Positions 23,999 to 31,625 of a stretch of 64,000 nucleotides of DNA are shown here, in pieces. Within the stretch, counting starts at the first letter, position 1, and every line of letters starts with the position of its first letter. A program made the position numbers and the translations under genes. Under the pieces are notes generated by a model. That model did not search any database and had not been told where the DNA came from. It worked only from the letters and a program-made list of their open reading frames with translations. The stretch is taken from NCBI RefSeq assembly GCF_001570605.1, contig NZ_BBXG01000004.1, forward strand, positions 186,001 to 250,000, read 5' to 3'. Origin of the DNA: Herbidospora cretacea (lineage in GTDB: Bacteria > Actinomycetota > Actinomycetes > Streptosporangiales > Streptosporangiaceae).

Positions 23999-24778
23999 GT
24001 TCAGAGCCTCGGACACGGTTCGGATCACGTTGTCTTCGTGGGGGATCTGGTTGAGGGGCGCGTGTTCGGTGAGGGCTGCGCCGATCACGCCGTCAAGGCC
24101 GGCGATCAGGTCGGCGAGTCGGTCGGGGTGCACCCCGCCGGGTTCCGGGTAGCACGTCGAACCGAACACCTCCGGATCCAGCACGTCGAGGTCCACGTGG
24201 ACGTAGACCGGCCCCGTCAGTCCCTCGAAGGCCCGGTGCAGGTCGGGGACGCCGTACCGGCGGATGCCCTGTTCCCGCAGGTAGGCGTGTTCCGAGTCCG
24301 CGCCCGCCCGTTCGCCGGCGATGATCACCTGGCTCGGTTTCAGCGGCCGGTCCGGGGTCAGCCCGGCCAGCTCGTCGTCGCCCAGCAGCGCCCGGACGAC
24401 CATCCCGTGGAACGCCCCCGACGGAAGGGTCGACGGGCTGTAGACGTCGGGGTGCGCGTCGATCCACAGCACCGTCAGCGCGTCGCCGTAGCGGTCGTGG
24501 GCGGTGGCGATCGACGGGATGTCCACGGCGCAGTCGCCGCCGACGGTGATGATCCGGTCGTCGACGCCCTCCAGGGCCTCGAAGGTCCGGCGCTGGACCT
24601 CGATCAACGTGTCCCGGGCGCGGATGCCGCCGGACTTCGGGGTCGTCCCGGGGGTCGGCACCGTCACCACCGTGTCGGCTGTGATCAGGGCGGATGCGCG
24701 GTGGGCGCCTTCCGTCAGGCGGGGGGCTCGCGCGTGGGCTGAGCCCTGCCACTGCGGTACGCACAGGACCGTGGTCAT
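23987..24778 (-). CDS. Arginase/agmatinase/formiminoglutamase-family protein
   Basis: A 263-residue ureohydrolase-fold protein. Metal-site motifs are VGGDCAVDIP (residues 79-88), WIDAHPDVYSPSTLPSGAFH (Asp107, His109, Asp111) and VHVDLDVLDP (Asp196, Asp198). The first ligand, His in canonical GGDHS, is Cys83 here, a variation I recall from an uncharacterised arginase-like subfamily, so arginase activity should not be assumed. It probably hydrolyses a guanidino or amide substrate. No strong RBS precedes ATG 24778. Its 3' end lies against the 121-bp repeats. Confidence 0.82.
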   Translation of the reverse strand: MTTVLCVPQWQGSAHARAPRLTEGAHRASALITADTVVTVPTPGTTPKSGGIRARDTLIEVQRRTFEALEGVDDRIITVGGDCAVDIPSIATAHDRYGDALTVLWIDAHPDVYSPSTLPSGAFHGMVVRALLGDDELAGLTPDRPLKPSQVIIAGERAGADSEHAYLREQGIRRYGVPDLHRAFEGLTGPVYVHVDLDVLDPEVFGSTCYPEPGGVHPDRLADLIAGLDGVIGAALTEHAPLNQIPHEDNVIRTVSEALNSAF

Positions 24779-24862
24779 TCCCGCAGTCCTACCCGAAAGT
24801 CGGGCCGTCCGGCGACCTTCGGCCGAGGCGGGGTGACCGTCGCCGCGTCTAGCGTCGGGCGC

Positions 24863-25084
24863 ATGCGAAAAGGTCCCCGGCTTCTCGGTCTGCTGCTGTT
24901 CGCGATGGGGGTCAGCGGCACCGTCGATCATCTGGCCGCGCAGCCCGTGATGGGCGTGCTGCTGAACGCGCCCAACCGCTGGATCTTCGAGCGGCTGGAG
25001 GTCTTCGAGGGGCGGGAGGTCTTCGCGAACCTGTCGCTCGCCTTCGTGGGGGTCGTGCTGGTCGCGTTCTCGTTTCGGCGCTAA
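24863..25084 (+). CDS. Small membrane protein of unknown function
   Basis: A 73-residue protein with two predicted membrane segments (LLGLLLFAMGVSGTVDHL and LSLAFVGVVLVAFSF) joined by a charged loop. Start ATG 24863 is supported by TAGCGT at 24850-24855, exactly 7 nt upstream, with no RBS, so the mRNA is probably leaderless. It is divergent from the arginase-family gene by 84 bp. No family recognised. Confidence 0.65.
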   Translation: MRKGPRLLGLLLFAMGVSGTVDHLAAQPVMGVLLNAPNRWIFERLEVFEGREVFANLSLAFVGVVLVAFSFRR

Positions 25085-25095
25085 CCTTCCCTATT

Positions 25096-25114
25096 GTTCC
25101 CTATAATAGGGAAC
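25096..25114 (+). promoter_or_regulatory. Operator palindrome overlapping a consensus -10 of the HTH gene
   Basis: GTTCCCTAT-A-ATAGGGAAC has perfect 9-bp arms and ends immediately before the ATG at 25115. It contains TATAAT (25102-25107), exactly 7 nt from the ATG, so the message should be leaderless. An extra half-site TTCCCTAT precedes it at 25087. A protein bound here would block the promoter; the encoded HTH protein is the obvious candidate. Confidence 0.8.
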
Positions 25115-25525
25115 ATGCAGCCCTATTCCGTCGAACAGGTCGCCAATCTTCTGGGTCTTCACGTCAAGACCGTCCGCAACTACGTGCGTGACGGGAAGCT
25201 GAAGGCCGTCCGCATCGGCAAGCAATATCGCATCACCCGTGAGGATCTGGAGGCCTTCACCGGCCAGCCGGTCGTGCCCGAGGCGGTGCGGCGGCAGCGG
25301 GGGGTGGAGGTGTCGGCGGTCGTCCAGGTCGACGCGATCAGCCGGGAGCGGACCGATCGGCTGACCAACGCGCTGATCGCGGCGGCCAACTCCGGCGGGG
25401 AGGGGAAGCTGCGCGTCGAGGCCATCTACGACGAGGTCAGGGCCTCCTTGAAGATCATCGTCATCGGGGGCGCGGCCGACGCCGCCGCGCTGCTCACCAT
25501 CGTCGACAGCCTCACCCAGGAGTGA
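25115..25525 (+). CDS. MerR/excisionase-type helix-turn-helix regulator
   Basis: A 136-residue protein with an N-terminal winged HTH of the excisionase/MerR type (YSVEQVANLLGLHVKTVRNY, VRDGKLKAVRIGKQYRIT, REDLEAFTG) and a C-terminal domain of about 75 residues (VVQVDAISRERTDRLTNALI, then LRVEAIYDEVRASLKIIVIG) with no recognised family. The palindrome on its own promoter suggests autorepression. A DUF4180 gene follows with the RBS inside its last codons, so the two form an operon and may share a ligand signal. No integrase is near, so a phage role is unlikely. Confidence 0.88.
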   Translation: MQPYSVEQVANLLGLHVKTVRNYVRDGKLKAVRIGKQYRITREDLEAFTGQPVVPEAVRRQRGVEVSAVVQVDAISRERTDRLTNALIAAANSGGEGKLRVEAIYDEVRASLKIIVIGGAADAAALLTIVDSLTQE

Positions 25526-25527
25526 TC

Positions 25528-25866
25528 ATGCACTTCACGCTTCCCGCCGACGGCCCGCCGATCGCCACCGAGGCCGACGCGCTCGACGTCATCGGGGCCA
25601 CCTTCGGGCAGGGGGTGACCTGGGTGGTCGTCCCGGCCGAGCGGCTGTCCGACGCGTTCTTCTCCCTGCGGACCGGGCTCGCGGGCGCGGTCCTGCAGAA
25701 GTTCGTCCAGTACGGCTTGCGCCTGGCCGTCATCGGGGACGTCTCCCGGCACGTCGCGGCCAGTGACGCCTTCCGTGACCTGGTCCGGGAGTGCAACCGG
25801 GGCGACCAGACGTGGTTCCTGCCGACGACGGAGGAGTTCGACGCCCGAGTCACGGCACGCCGATGA
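25528..25866 (+). CDS. DUF4180-domain protein
   Basis: A 112-residue protein matching DUF4180 (ATEADALDVIGATF, ERLSDAFFSLRTGLAGAVLQKFV, YGLRLAVIGDVSRHV, NRGDQTWFLPTTEEF). The fold is thought to be a small alpha/beta domain, function unknown. ATG 25528 has AGGAG 6 nt upstream, 2 nt after the HTH stop; a GTG at 25522 is less likely. It is regularly co-encoded with MerR-like regulators, as here. It overlaps the convergent azlD by 17 nt. Confidence 0.88.
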   Translation: MHFTLPADGPPIATEADALDVIGATFGQGVTWVVVPAERLSDAFFSLRTGLAGAVLQKFVQYGLRLAVIGDVSRHVAASDAFRDLVRECNRGDQTWFLPTTEEFDARVTARR

Positions 25867-26146
25867 GCCGCAGCAGCGCGGTGGTGGCCGCCGCCCCGAT
25901 GACGATCACCGGGAACGGCGCCCGCCGCAGGGCCAGCGCCCCCGCCACGACCACCCCGGCGGGCCGCGCCCAGCCGCCGGACGACGACGTGACGACCAGG
26001 GCGAACAGCAGCACGAGGGCCGCCGTGGACAGCAGGGCCTCCAGGCGGGGCGGAAGTCGTACCCGACCACGGAGGAGAGGGCCCGCCAGCCGGAACGCGA
26101 GCGTTCCGGCGGCGAGCGCCACGATCGCGGCGATCGGCATGTCCAT
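25850..26146 (-). CDS. azlD: AzlD-family branched-chain amino acid exporter subunit
   Basis: A 98-residue protein with about four membrane segments (AAIVALAAGTLAFRLAGPLL, LLSTAALVLLFALVVTS, GVVVAGALALRRAPFPVIVI), matching the small AzlD subunit that pairs with AzlC to export branched-chain amino acids or analogues. ATG 26146 has AAAGGGA upstream. It lies 77 bp after azlC on the same strand. Confidence 0.88.
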   Translation of the reverse strand: MDMPIAAIVALAAGTLAFRLAGPLLRGRVRLPPRLEALLSTAALVLLFALVVTSSSGGWARPAGVVVAGALALRRAPFPVIVIGAAATTALLRLIGVP

Positions 26147-26223
26147 CTCGGGTCCCTTTCGGTCGGGGTGGCATGTGGGGGTGGCGGGGGATCGTCCATG
26201 ATCACGATCGGTCGCGCGGCGGC

Positions 26224-26868
26224 TCAGGCTTCCTTCGGCCGGGCCAGCAGGCCGAGGAGGGACAGCAGCACCGGCAGCCCGGCCGGCAGGACCGTCGAGG
26301 CGGCCAGGGCGATCACGCCGCCGGTCAGGACCGGGACGCGCACGCCGCGGTCGGCCAGGGCGGGCATGATCAGCGCCACCAGGACGGCGGGGAAGGCGGC
26401 GTCGAGGCCCAGGGCCCCGACGTCGCCGATCGCGGCGCCCGCCAGCGCGCCGGCCACGACCGAGGCGTTCCACGCCGCGAACAGGGCCAGGCCGCTGGTC
26501 CAGAAGTAGTCGTGGCGTTCGCGGGGGCCCGCGCCCTTCAGGGCGAAGGCCACGGTCTCGTCGGTGATGAGGTGCACTCCCGGCAGGCGGTTCCCGACCA
26601 CGTCGGCGACGGCGAAGCCGAAGGGGAGCAGGCGGGCGTTGAGGATCAGGCCGGTCGCGACCGCCGCGACGGCTCCGCCGCCGCCCATCAGGATGCCGAT
26701 CGCGGCGAACTGGGCGCCGCCGGCGAACACGATCAAGGACATCACCACCGGCACCCATGGGTCGAAGCCCCCGGAGACGGCGATCGCGCCGAAAGACGCC
26801 CCTACGATGGCGTCGGCCACGCAGACCAGGGCGATGTCCCGCAGCGCTGTTCGCGATATCGAACGCAT
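26224..26868 (-). CDS. azlC: AzlC-family branched-chain amino acid exporter subunit
   Basis: A 214-residue membrane protein with the AzlC pattern: an N-terminal GASFGAIAVSGGFDPWVPVV helix, FAGGAQFAAIGILMGGGGAV, LILNARLLPFGFAVA and LITDETVAFAL. With AzlD it should form an amino-acid exporter. ATG 26868 was preferred to 26895 because a TTGACG/CATTCT promoter places it 7 nt after the -10. It is divergent from a cupin-type XRE regulator, a common arrangement in which the regulator represses azlCD. Confidence 0.92.
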   Translation of the reverse strand: MRSISRTALRDIALVCVADAIVGASFGAIAVSGGFDPWVPVVMSLIVFAGGAQFAAIGILMGGGGAVAAVATGLILNARLLPFGFAVADVVGNRLPGVHLITDETVAFALKGAGPRERHDYFWTSGLALFAAWNASVVAGALAGAAIGDVGALGLDAAFPAVLVALIMPALADRGVRVPVLTGGVIALAASTVLPAGLPVLLSLLGLLARPKEA

Positions 26869-26875
26869 GGCCAAT

Positions 26876-26912
26876 AGAATGAACACTACGGACATCGTTC
26901 GTCAAGGCGAAC
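26876..26912 (-). promoter_or_regulatory. azlCD promoter with operator over the -35
   Basis: On the minus strand TTGACG (26905-26900), 18 bp, CATTCT (26881-26876), then 7 nt to the azlC ATG. The inverted repeat GTTCG-N6-CGAAC (26897-26912) covers the -35; a further CGAAC half-site follows at 26929-26933. The divergent XRE protein is the likely binder. Confidence 0.65.
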
Positions 26913-26936
26913 AATCGGACTTGTGGAGCGAACGGC

Positions 26937-27494
26937 TTGGACACCTCCGCCGCGTTGATCACGCTCATCGCCGCCTCGATCCGTCGGGAACGCGACCGGG
27001 TCGGCCTGTCGCTGACCGAGCTCGCCAAACGGGCCGGGATCGCCAAGTCGACGTTGTCGCAGCTCGAAGCGGGAGGCGGGAACCCCAGCGTGGAGACGCT
27101 GTGGGCGCTCGCCGTCGCGCTGGGGGTGCCGATCAGCCGGCTGATCGATCCGCCCCGGCCGCATGTGCGGGTGATCCGCGCGGGGGAGGGGCCGGTCACC
27201 CACTCGGAGCGGGCCGACTACGCGGCGACGCTGCTGGCCTCCTGCCCGCCCGGGGCGCGGCGCGACCTGTTCCGCATCGACGCCGAGCCGGGCGAGGCGC
27301 GCACCTCCGACCCGCACAACCCGGGCACGCTGGAGCACGTGATCATGGGGCTCGGGCGGGCCCTGGTCGGGCCGACCGAGGGGCCGGTGGAGCTCGGGCC
27401 CGGTGACTACATCACCTACCCTGGCGACGTGCCCCACGTCTTCCGCGCCCTGGAACCCCGGACCACCGCCGTGATCGTCATGGAGCACGTGTGA
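26937..27494 (+). CDS. XRE-family regulator with cupin domain
   Basis: A 185-residue protein: helix-turn-helix at 13-67 ([35 protein letters not shown]) and a C-terminal cupin (about 110-182, [20 protein letters not shown]) that would bind a small ligand. TTG 26937 fits a GGAG 9 nt upstream and the full HTH. Regulators of this build usually repress a neighbouring divergent transporter, here azlCD. The stop overlaps the next gene (GTGA), so the pentapeptide protein is co-translated. Confidence 0.88.
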   Translation: MDTSAALITLIAASIRRERDRVGLSLTELAKRAGIAKSTLSQLEAGGGNPSVETLWALAVALGVPISRLIDPPRPHVRVIRAGEGPVTHSERADYAATLLASCPPGARRDLFRIDAEPGEARTSDPHNPGTLEHVIMGLGRALVGPTEGPVELGPGDYITYPGDVPHVFRALEPRTTAVIVMEHV

Positions 27495-28198
27495 CCGAGC
27501 TGCACTCCGACTGCGCCTCCTGCGCCGGCCTGTGCTGCGTGGAGCTGCCGTTCACGAGATCGGCCGACTTCGCCGTCGACAAACCGGCAGGGAAGCCCTG
27601 CGCCAATCTGACCGGTGACTTCCGCTGCCGCATCCACGACCGCCTGCGCGAGAGCGGCTACCAGGGCTGCGTGACCTTCGACTGCTTCGGCGCGGGGCAA
27701 CGGGTGACCAGGGCGCGGCTCGACGTCGCGCTGTTCCCGCTGATCCGGCAGCTGCACGAGCTGCTCTGGTACCTGGAGGAGGCCTCTCGGCACGGCCACA
27801 CCGCCGACCTGCTCAAGGAGACCGAGGCGCTGGCGGCGTCCCCGGTCATCGACCCCCTCCAGATCGGCGAGCTGCGCGGCCGGGTCGGGGCGCGGCTGGG
27901 GGAGATCAGCGAGCGGGTGCGCGGCCGGTCCCGGGAGATGCGCCGTGACCTGGCCGGGGCGAAACTGCGCGGCCAGGACCTGCGCAACGTCAGCCTGCGC
28001 GGGCGGCTCCTCATCGGGGCCGACCTGCGCGGCGCGGACCTGCGCACGGCCGACCTGCTCGGGGCCGACCTGCGGGGGGCCGACGTCCGGGGCGCGGACC
28101 TGCGCGGCGCGCTGTTCCTGACCCGCCCCCAGGTCGCCGCCGCCCGGGGTGACCGGACGACCCGCCTCGACCTCGATCGGCCCGGCCACTGGACGTAG
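27491..28198 (+). CDS. Cysteine-rich N-terminal domain with C-terminal pentapeptide repeats
   Basis: A 235-residue protein. The first 65 residues are cysteine-rich ([41 protein letters not shown]), resembling the zinc/iron-sulfur-like YkgJ type. The last 80 residues hold about 10 pentapeptide repeats of the form A(D/N)LRG ([20 protein letters not shown]), which form a right-handed beta-helix. Some pentapeptide proteins protect gyrase by mimicking DNA; nothing here proves that role. GTG 27491 overlaps the regulator stop by 4 nt. Confidence 0.82.
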   Translation: MTELHSDCASCAGLCCVELPFTRSADFAVDKPAGKPCANLTGDFRCRIHDRLRESGYQGCVTFDCFGAGQRVTRARLDVALFPLIRQLHELLWYLEEASRHGHTADLLKETEALAASPVIDPLQIGELRGRVGARLGEISERVRGRSREMRRDLAGAKLRGQDLRNVSLRGRLLIGADLRGADLRTADLLGADLRGADVRGADLRGALFLTRPQVAAARGDRTTRLDLDRPGHWT

Positions 28199-28262
28199 CC
28201 AGGTCGCGAGGACGGCCGGGCGAGCCGGTCCCTCCCGGAATCGGCCGCCTGGGCCTGCTGAT

Positions 28263-29525
28263 CTACGGCGTGCGCTGTTCCTGACCGGCGCGGTCCGGTT
28301 CGACCACGGGCCGTGACCCCATCTCGCGCCACTCCGGGCGCAGGCCCGTGAGGGTGGTGGTGAGGAAGTAGGCCGCGCCGCAGAACACCAGCACCGGGAC
28401 CAGGCCGGTCGCGGCCACCGCCGCGCCCGCCAGGAGGCCGCCGAGGGGGATGCCCGCCCAGGCCACGGCGTCACTGAGGGAGTTGACCCGGCCCAGCATC
28501 GCCTTCGGGATGCGCTCGAAGTAGATCGCGCCGATGATCGGGTTGAGGAAGCCGCCGCCGAAGCCGCCGATCGCGAAGACCGTGATGACGGCCCACAACG
28601 GCACGTCGACGGCCAGGATCAGGAACCTCGGCGCGCCGATGACCAGGAAGCCCAGGAAGAAGACCAGGCGGCGCGGCAGGCGGTGGGCGACCACGGCGGC
28701 GATCAGGGCGCCCGCGACCGCGGCGATGCCCATGGCGCTGGAGGCCAGGCCGATGGCGGCGGGGCCGCCGCCGCTCTCCTTGGCCCACACCGGGAGCAGC
28801 AGGGAGGCGAAGGCCGCGTCGAGCAGGTTGGTGATCCCGACCATGACCGTGATGGTCAGCATGAGGCGTTCGTTCTTCAGGAACGCGAAGCCCTCGCCGA
28901 AGCTGCGCCAGTAGCCGGACTTCGGCCCGGTCTCGGCCGGACGGTGGCCCATGTCCTTCGGCAGGACGGTGGCGACGATCACCGAGCCGAGGGCGAAGCA
29001 GACGGCGTTGACGACCAGGCCGATCATCGGGCCCGTCAGGGCCACCAGCACGCCCGCGACGGCGGGGCCGACCGTGGAGGCCAGGCGTTCGGCGACGCCC
29101 GCCAGGCCGGCCGCCCTCTCCAGGGGGATCCGGCCGCGCTCGGCCGCCTCGGGGACCATGATCTCCTTGGCCAGGTCGCCGGGGCCGCGCACCCCGCCGA
29201 TGACCGCGACCAGGACCAGCAGCAGCGGGAACGACAGTGACCCCGAGACGTGCAGGATCGGGATCATCGTCGCCGCCGCCGCGCTCACCGCGTCGGCCTG
29301 CCAGGACATCCGGCGCGGCCCGACCCGGTCGACGACGGGGCCGGAGAGGGCCTTGACCAGCACGTACGGAGCCATCTCGCAGAACGCGACCAGCCCGGTC
29401 TGGGTGACGCTGCCGGTGGTGACCAGCACGAACCACGGGATGGCGATCGACGAGACGCGGGTGCCGGTGAGGGCGACGAGGGAGGCCGCGAACAGGCCCG
29501 CGACCGGGCGCCACGAGCGGGTCAT
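28263..29525 (-). CDS. MFS exporter
   Basis: A 420-residue MFS transporter of the enterobactin-exporter/MFS_3 type, with about 12 hydrophobic segments (LFAASLVALTGTRVSSIAI, GLVAFCEMAPYVLVKALSG, VDRVGPRRMSW as motif A). Proteins like this export drugs or siderophores. ATG 29525 overlaps the ArsR-like repressor stop as ATGA, so expression is coupled and the repressor probably controls the pump. The convergent pentapeptide gene ends 64 bp away. Confidence 0.9.
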   Translation of the reverse strand: MTRSWRPVAGLFAASLVALTGTRVSSIAIPWFVLVTTGSVTQTGLVAFCEMAPYVLVKALSGPVVDRVGPRRMSWQADAVSAAAATMIPILHVSGSLSFPLLLVLVAVIGGVRGPGDLAKEIMVPEAAERGRIPLERAAGLAGVAERLASTVGPAVAGVLVALTGPMIGLVVNAVCFALGSVIVATVLPKDMGHRPAETGPKSGYWRSFGEGFAFLKNERLMLTITVMVGITNLLDAAFASLLLPVWAKESGGGPAAIGLASSAMGIAAVAGALIAAVVAHRLPRRLVFFLGFLVIGAPRFLILAVDVPLWAVITVFAIGGFGGGFLNPIIGAIYFERIPKAMLGRVNSLSDAVAWAGIPLGGLLAGAAVAATGLVPVLVFCGAAYFLTTTLTGLRPEWREMGSRPVVEPDRAGQEQRTP

Positions 29526-30076
29526 GACGGCTCCGGCAGGGCGTGGATGACGACCACCACGCGCTCGGCGTCGTCGGGGGCGGGCGTGCCCTCGTGGCGG
29601 TAGCGGCGGACGACGGCGTGCAGCTCCTCGACGAGGCCGTGGGCCTCCTCGGGAGTGAGCTGCAGCGACCAGTCGCTCAGGTCGAAGACGTCGCGCCACT
29701 CGCGGGGCATCGTCTGGGAGGCGGCCACGGTGCGCTGGGCGCGCTGGGCCTGGGAACCGGCGATCGACTGGAGGTAGATCAGCGCCGCCTCGGGCTCCTG
29801 CTCGGCGAGGTCGCGGTCGTTGAACTCGGTGCCCCGGTGGACCGACCGCCACCAGCGTTCGCGGCCGTTGCCCCGGTCGACGTCCTCGTCGACGAACCCG
29901 GCCGCCGCGAGCTGGCGCAGGTGGTAGCTGGTCGCGCCGGACGTGAGCGCGAGGCGCTCGGCGAGGCCGGTCGCGGTGTGGGGGCCGTAGAGCCGCAGCA
30001 GGCCGAGGAGCTGGACCCGGACCGGGTGGGCCAGCGCCCGCAGGCCCTTGGCGTCGAGGAAGACGGACTCGTTCAT
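29522..30076 (-). CDS. ArsR-type winged-helix regulator
   Basis: A 184-residue protein with an ArsR-like winged helix at about 5-75 (LRALAHPVRVQLLGLLRLYG, TATGLAERLALTSGATSYHL, RQLAAAGFVDED) and a longer C-terminal helical region, a pattern seen in actinomycete repressors paired with MFS pumps. No cysteine metal site is present, so it senses an organic ligand. Start ATG 30076 has a GGTGG-like site; ATG 30088 is an alternative. A 44-bp nested palindrome starts 17 bp upstream. Confidence 0.88.
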   Translation of the reverse strand: MNESVFLDAKGLRALAHPVRVQLLGLLRLYGPHTATGLAERLALTSGATSYHLRQLAAAGFVDEDVDRGNGRERWWRSVHRGTEFNDRDLAEQEPEAALIYLQSIAGSQAQRAQRTVAASQTMPREWRDVFDLSDWSLQLTPEEAHGLVEELHAVVRRYRHEGTPAPDDAERVVVVIHALPEPS

Positions 30077-30092
30077 GAGGACCACCATAAAA

Positions 30093-30136
30093 CGCAAAGA
30101 GTTCTTTGCAAAGACCTTTGCAAAGAACTCTTTGCG
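30093..30136. promoter_or_regulatory. 44-bp nested palindrome, divergent operator
   Basis: Twenty-one-bp perfect arms flank the dinucleotide AC. Inside are two self-complementary CTTTGCAAAG decamers (30104-30113 and 30116-30125) and outer half-sites CGCAAAGA and TCTTTGCG. Four equivalent half-sites suggest two repressor dimers. It lies between the ArsR-MFS operon and the alcohol dehydrogenase gene and is AT-rich compared with its surroundings. Confidence 0.85.
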
Positions 30137-30196
30137 GTTCGGTCTGCCCGAAAACACCCCATAGGTGATGTCTGAGATGTCCAGCATGATGGTGGT

Positions 30197-31186
30197 ATGC
30201 GCGCGTTCGTGATCACAGGGCCGTTCCAAGGCGAGGTCCGGGATGTCGAACCGCCCGTGCCCGAGCCCGGGGACGTGATCGTGCGGGTGGAGCGCGCGGG
30301 CGTCTGCGGGACCGACGCGGAGTTCTTCACCGGGGACATGGCCTACCTGCACGACGGGCAGGCGCGCTATCCGCTGCGGATCGGGCACGAGTGGTGCGGC
30401 GTGGTGACCGCGCTCGGCGCGGGCGTCCCGAAGGAGTGGCTCGGACGGCGGGTGACCGGCGACACCATGCTCGGCTGCCAGAAGTGCGCCCGGTGCCGGA
30501 GCGGCAGGCAGCACCTGTGCGCCGACAGGTTCGAGATCGGGATCCGGTACGGCTACCCGGGCGCGCTGGCCGAGTTCCTGCCCGTCCCCGTCTTCGCGCT
30601 GCACGCCCTGCCCGACAGCGTCGGGCCGGTGGCGGGCGCGATGGTCGAACCCGGCGGGAACGCGCTGCGCGCCGTCCGGGCCGCCGGGGCGGGACCGGGG
30701 GAGCGGGTGCTGATCCTCGGCCCGGGGACGATCGGCCTGCTGGCCGCCATGTTCGCGGTCGCCGAGGGCGCGGAGGTCCACCTGCTCGGCCTGTCGACCG
30801 GGTTCGCCGAATCCCTCGGCTTCACCTGCCACACCGGAGTGCCCGACCTGCCGTTCGACGCCGTCATCGACGCCTCCAACGCCGCCGCGCTCCCCGCCCT
30901 CGCCGCCGAGACCGTCGAGCCCGGCGGGCGGGTGGTCTACATCGGCCTGGCGGGGGAGCCCAGCCTGGTCGACACGCGGGTGATCGCGCTGAAGGACCTG
31001 AAGGTCACCGGGGTGCTCAGCGCGTCAGGGGGTCTCGCGGGGGCCATCGAGCGGTACGCCTCCGGCGCCGTCGACCCCACGCCGCTGGTCGGCGCGACCA
31101 TCGGGCTCGACGACGTGGCCGGGGCGCTGGCCGGGAAGCGGGACCCCGGCCGGCCACCCAAGATCCACATCGATCCCGTCAGTTGA
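30197..31186 (+). CDS. Zinc-dependent medium-chain alcohol/polyol dehydrogenase
   Basis: A 329-residue MDR enzyme. Catalytic zinc ligands appear in AGVCGTDAEFF (Cys) and RIGHEWCGVV (His-Glu), and structural zinc cysteines in LGCQKCARCRSGRQHLC. The NAD(P)-binding motif is LILGPGTIGLLAAM. It probably oxidises a sugar alcohol or related alcohol; substrate unknown. It is divergent from the ArsR-like repressor, with the nested palindrome between, so it may be under the same control. Confidence 0.9.
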   Translation: MRAFVITGPFQGEVRDVEPPVPEPGDVIVRVERAGVCGTDAEFFTGDMAYLHDGQARYPLRIGHEWCGVVTALGAGVPKEWLGRRVTGDTMLGCQKCARCRSGRQHLCADRFEIGIRYGYPGALAEFLPVPVFALHALPDSVGPVAGAMVEPGGNALRAVRAAGAGPGERVLILGPGTIGLLAAMFAVAEGAEVHLLGLSTGFAESLGFTCHTGVPDLPFDAVIDASNAAALPALAAETVEPGGRVVYIGLAGEPSLVDTRVIALKDLKVTGVLSASGGLAGAIERYASGAVDPTPLVGATIGLDDVAGALAGKRDPGRPPKIHIDPVS

Positions 31187-31568
31187 CGTGCCTCTTCAGC
31201 AGGCGCAGCAGCTTCGGGTAGGTGGGCAGCGCGCGGACCTCGGCCAGCCCGGCGCGGTAGTCGGGGTTGGCCAGCAGCGGGTCGAGCGCCGGGTCGGCCG
31301 GTGACTTGGGGTCGACGTTGCGCAGGTAGGTCTTCAGGTCGACGCCGTCGATCCTGATCGACTTGTACTCGTCGAGGATGCGCGGCAGCGACGGTTCGAT
31401 CATGGTGGCCCGGCCGGACAGGGCGAGCTGCTGGAAGAAGTTGAGCTTGCCCGCTTTGACCAGGTAGTACGCTGTCTGCCGGTCGGGTGACGGCCGGGCG
31501 TCGGCCGAGGCCGGGGACATCGCGGCGAACACGGCGAGCGGCAGGATCGCGAGGGCCAGTCGTCTCAT
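31179..31568 (-). CDS. Secreted protein of unknown function
   Basis: A 129-residue protein with a clear signal peptide (MRRLALAILPLAVFAAMSPA, cleavage near SADA). The mature part is basic, with RILDEYKSIRIDGVDL and a C-terminal PKLLRLLKRHVN. No cysteines and no recognised domain. It overlaps the convergent dehydrogenase gene by 8 nt. Its own promoter should lie in 31569-31625. Confidence 0.7.
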   Translation of the reverse strand: MRRLALAILPLAVFAAMSPASADARPSPDRQTAYYLVKAGKLNFFQQLALSGRATMIEPSLPRILDEYKSIRIDGVDLKTYLRNVDPKSPADPALDPLLANPDYRAGLAEVRALPTYPKLLRLLKRHVN

Positions 31569-31625
31569 GCCGCCGACAGTAGGGACGGCGCGCCGGCCGC
31601 CCGGCCCGACGCCGCCGGGGCTTTC

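Noticed and set aside
25115-25525. Phage excisionase and prophage remnant
   Set aside because: The HTH is excisionase-like, but no integrase, att repeat or phage gene is nearby and the DUF4180 partner indicates a chromosomal regulator.
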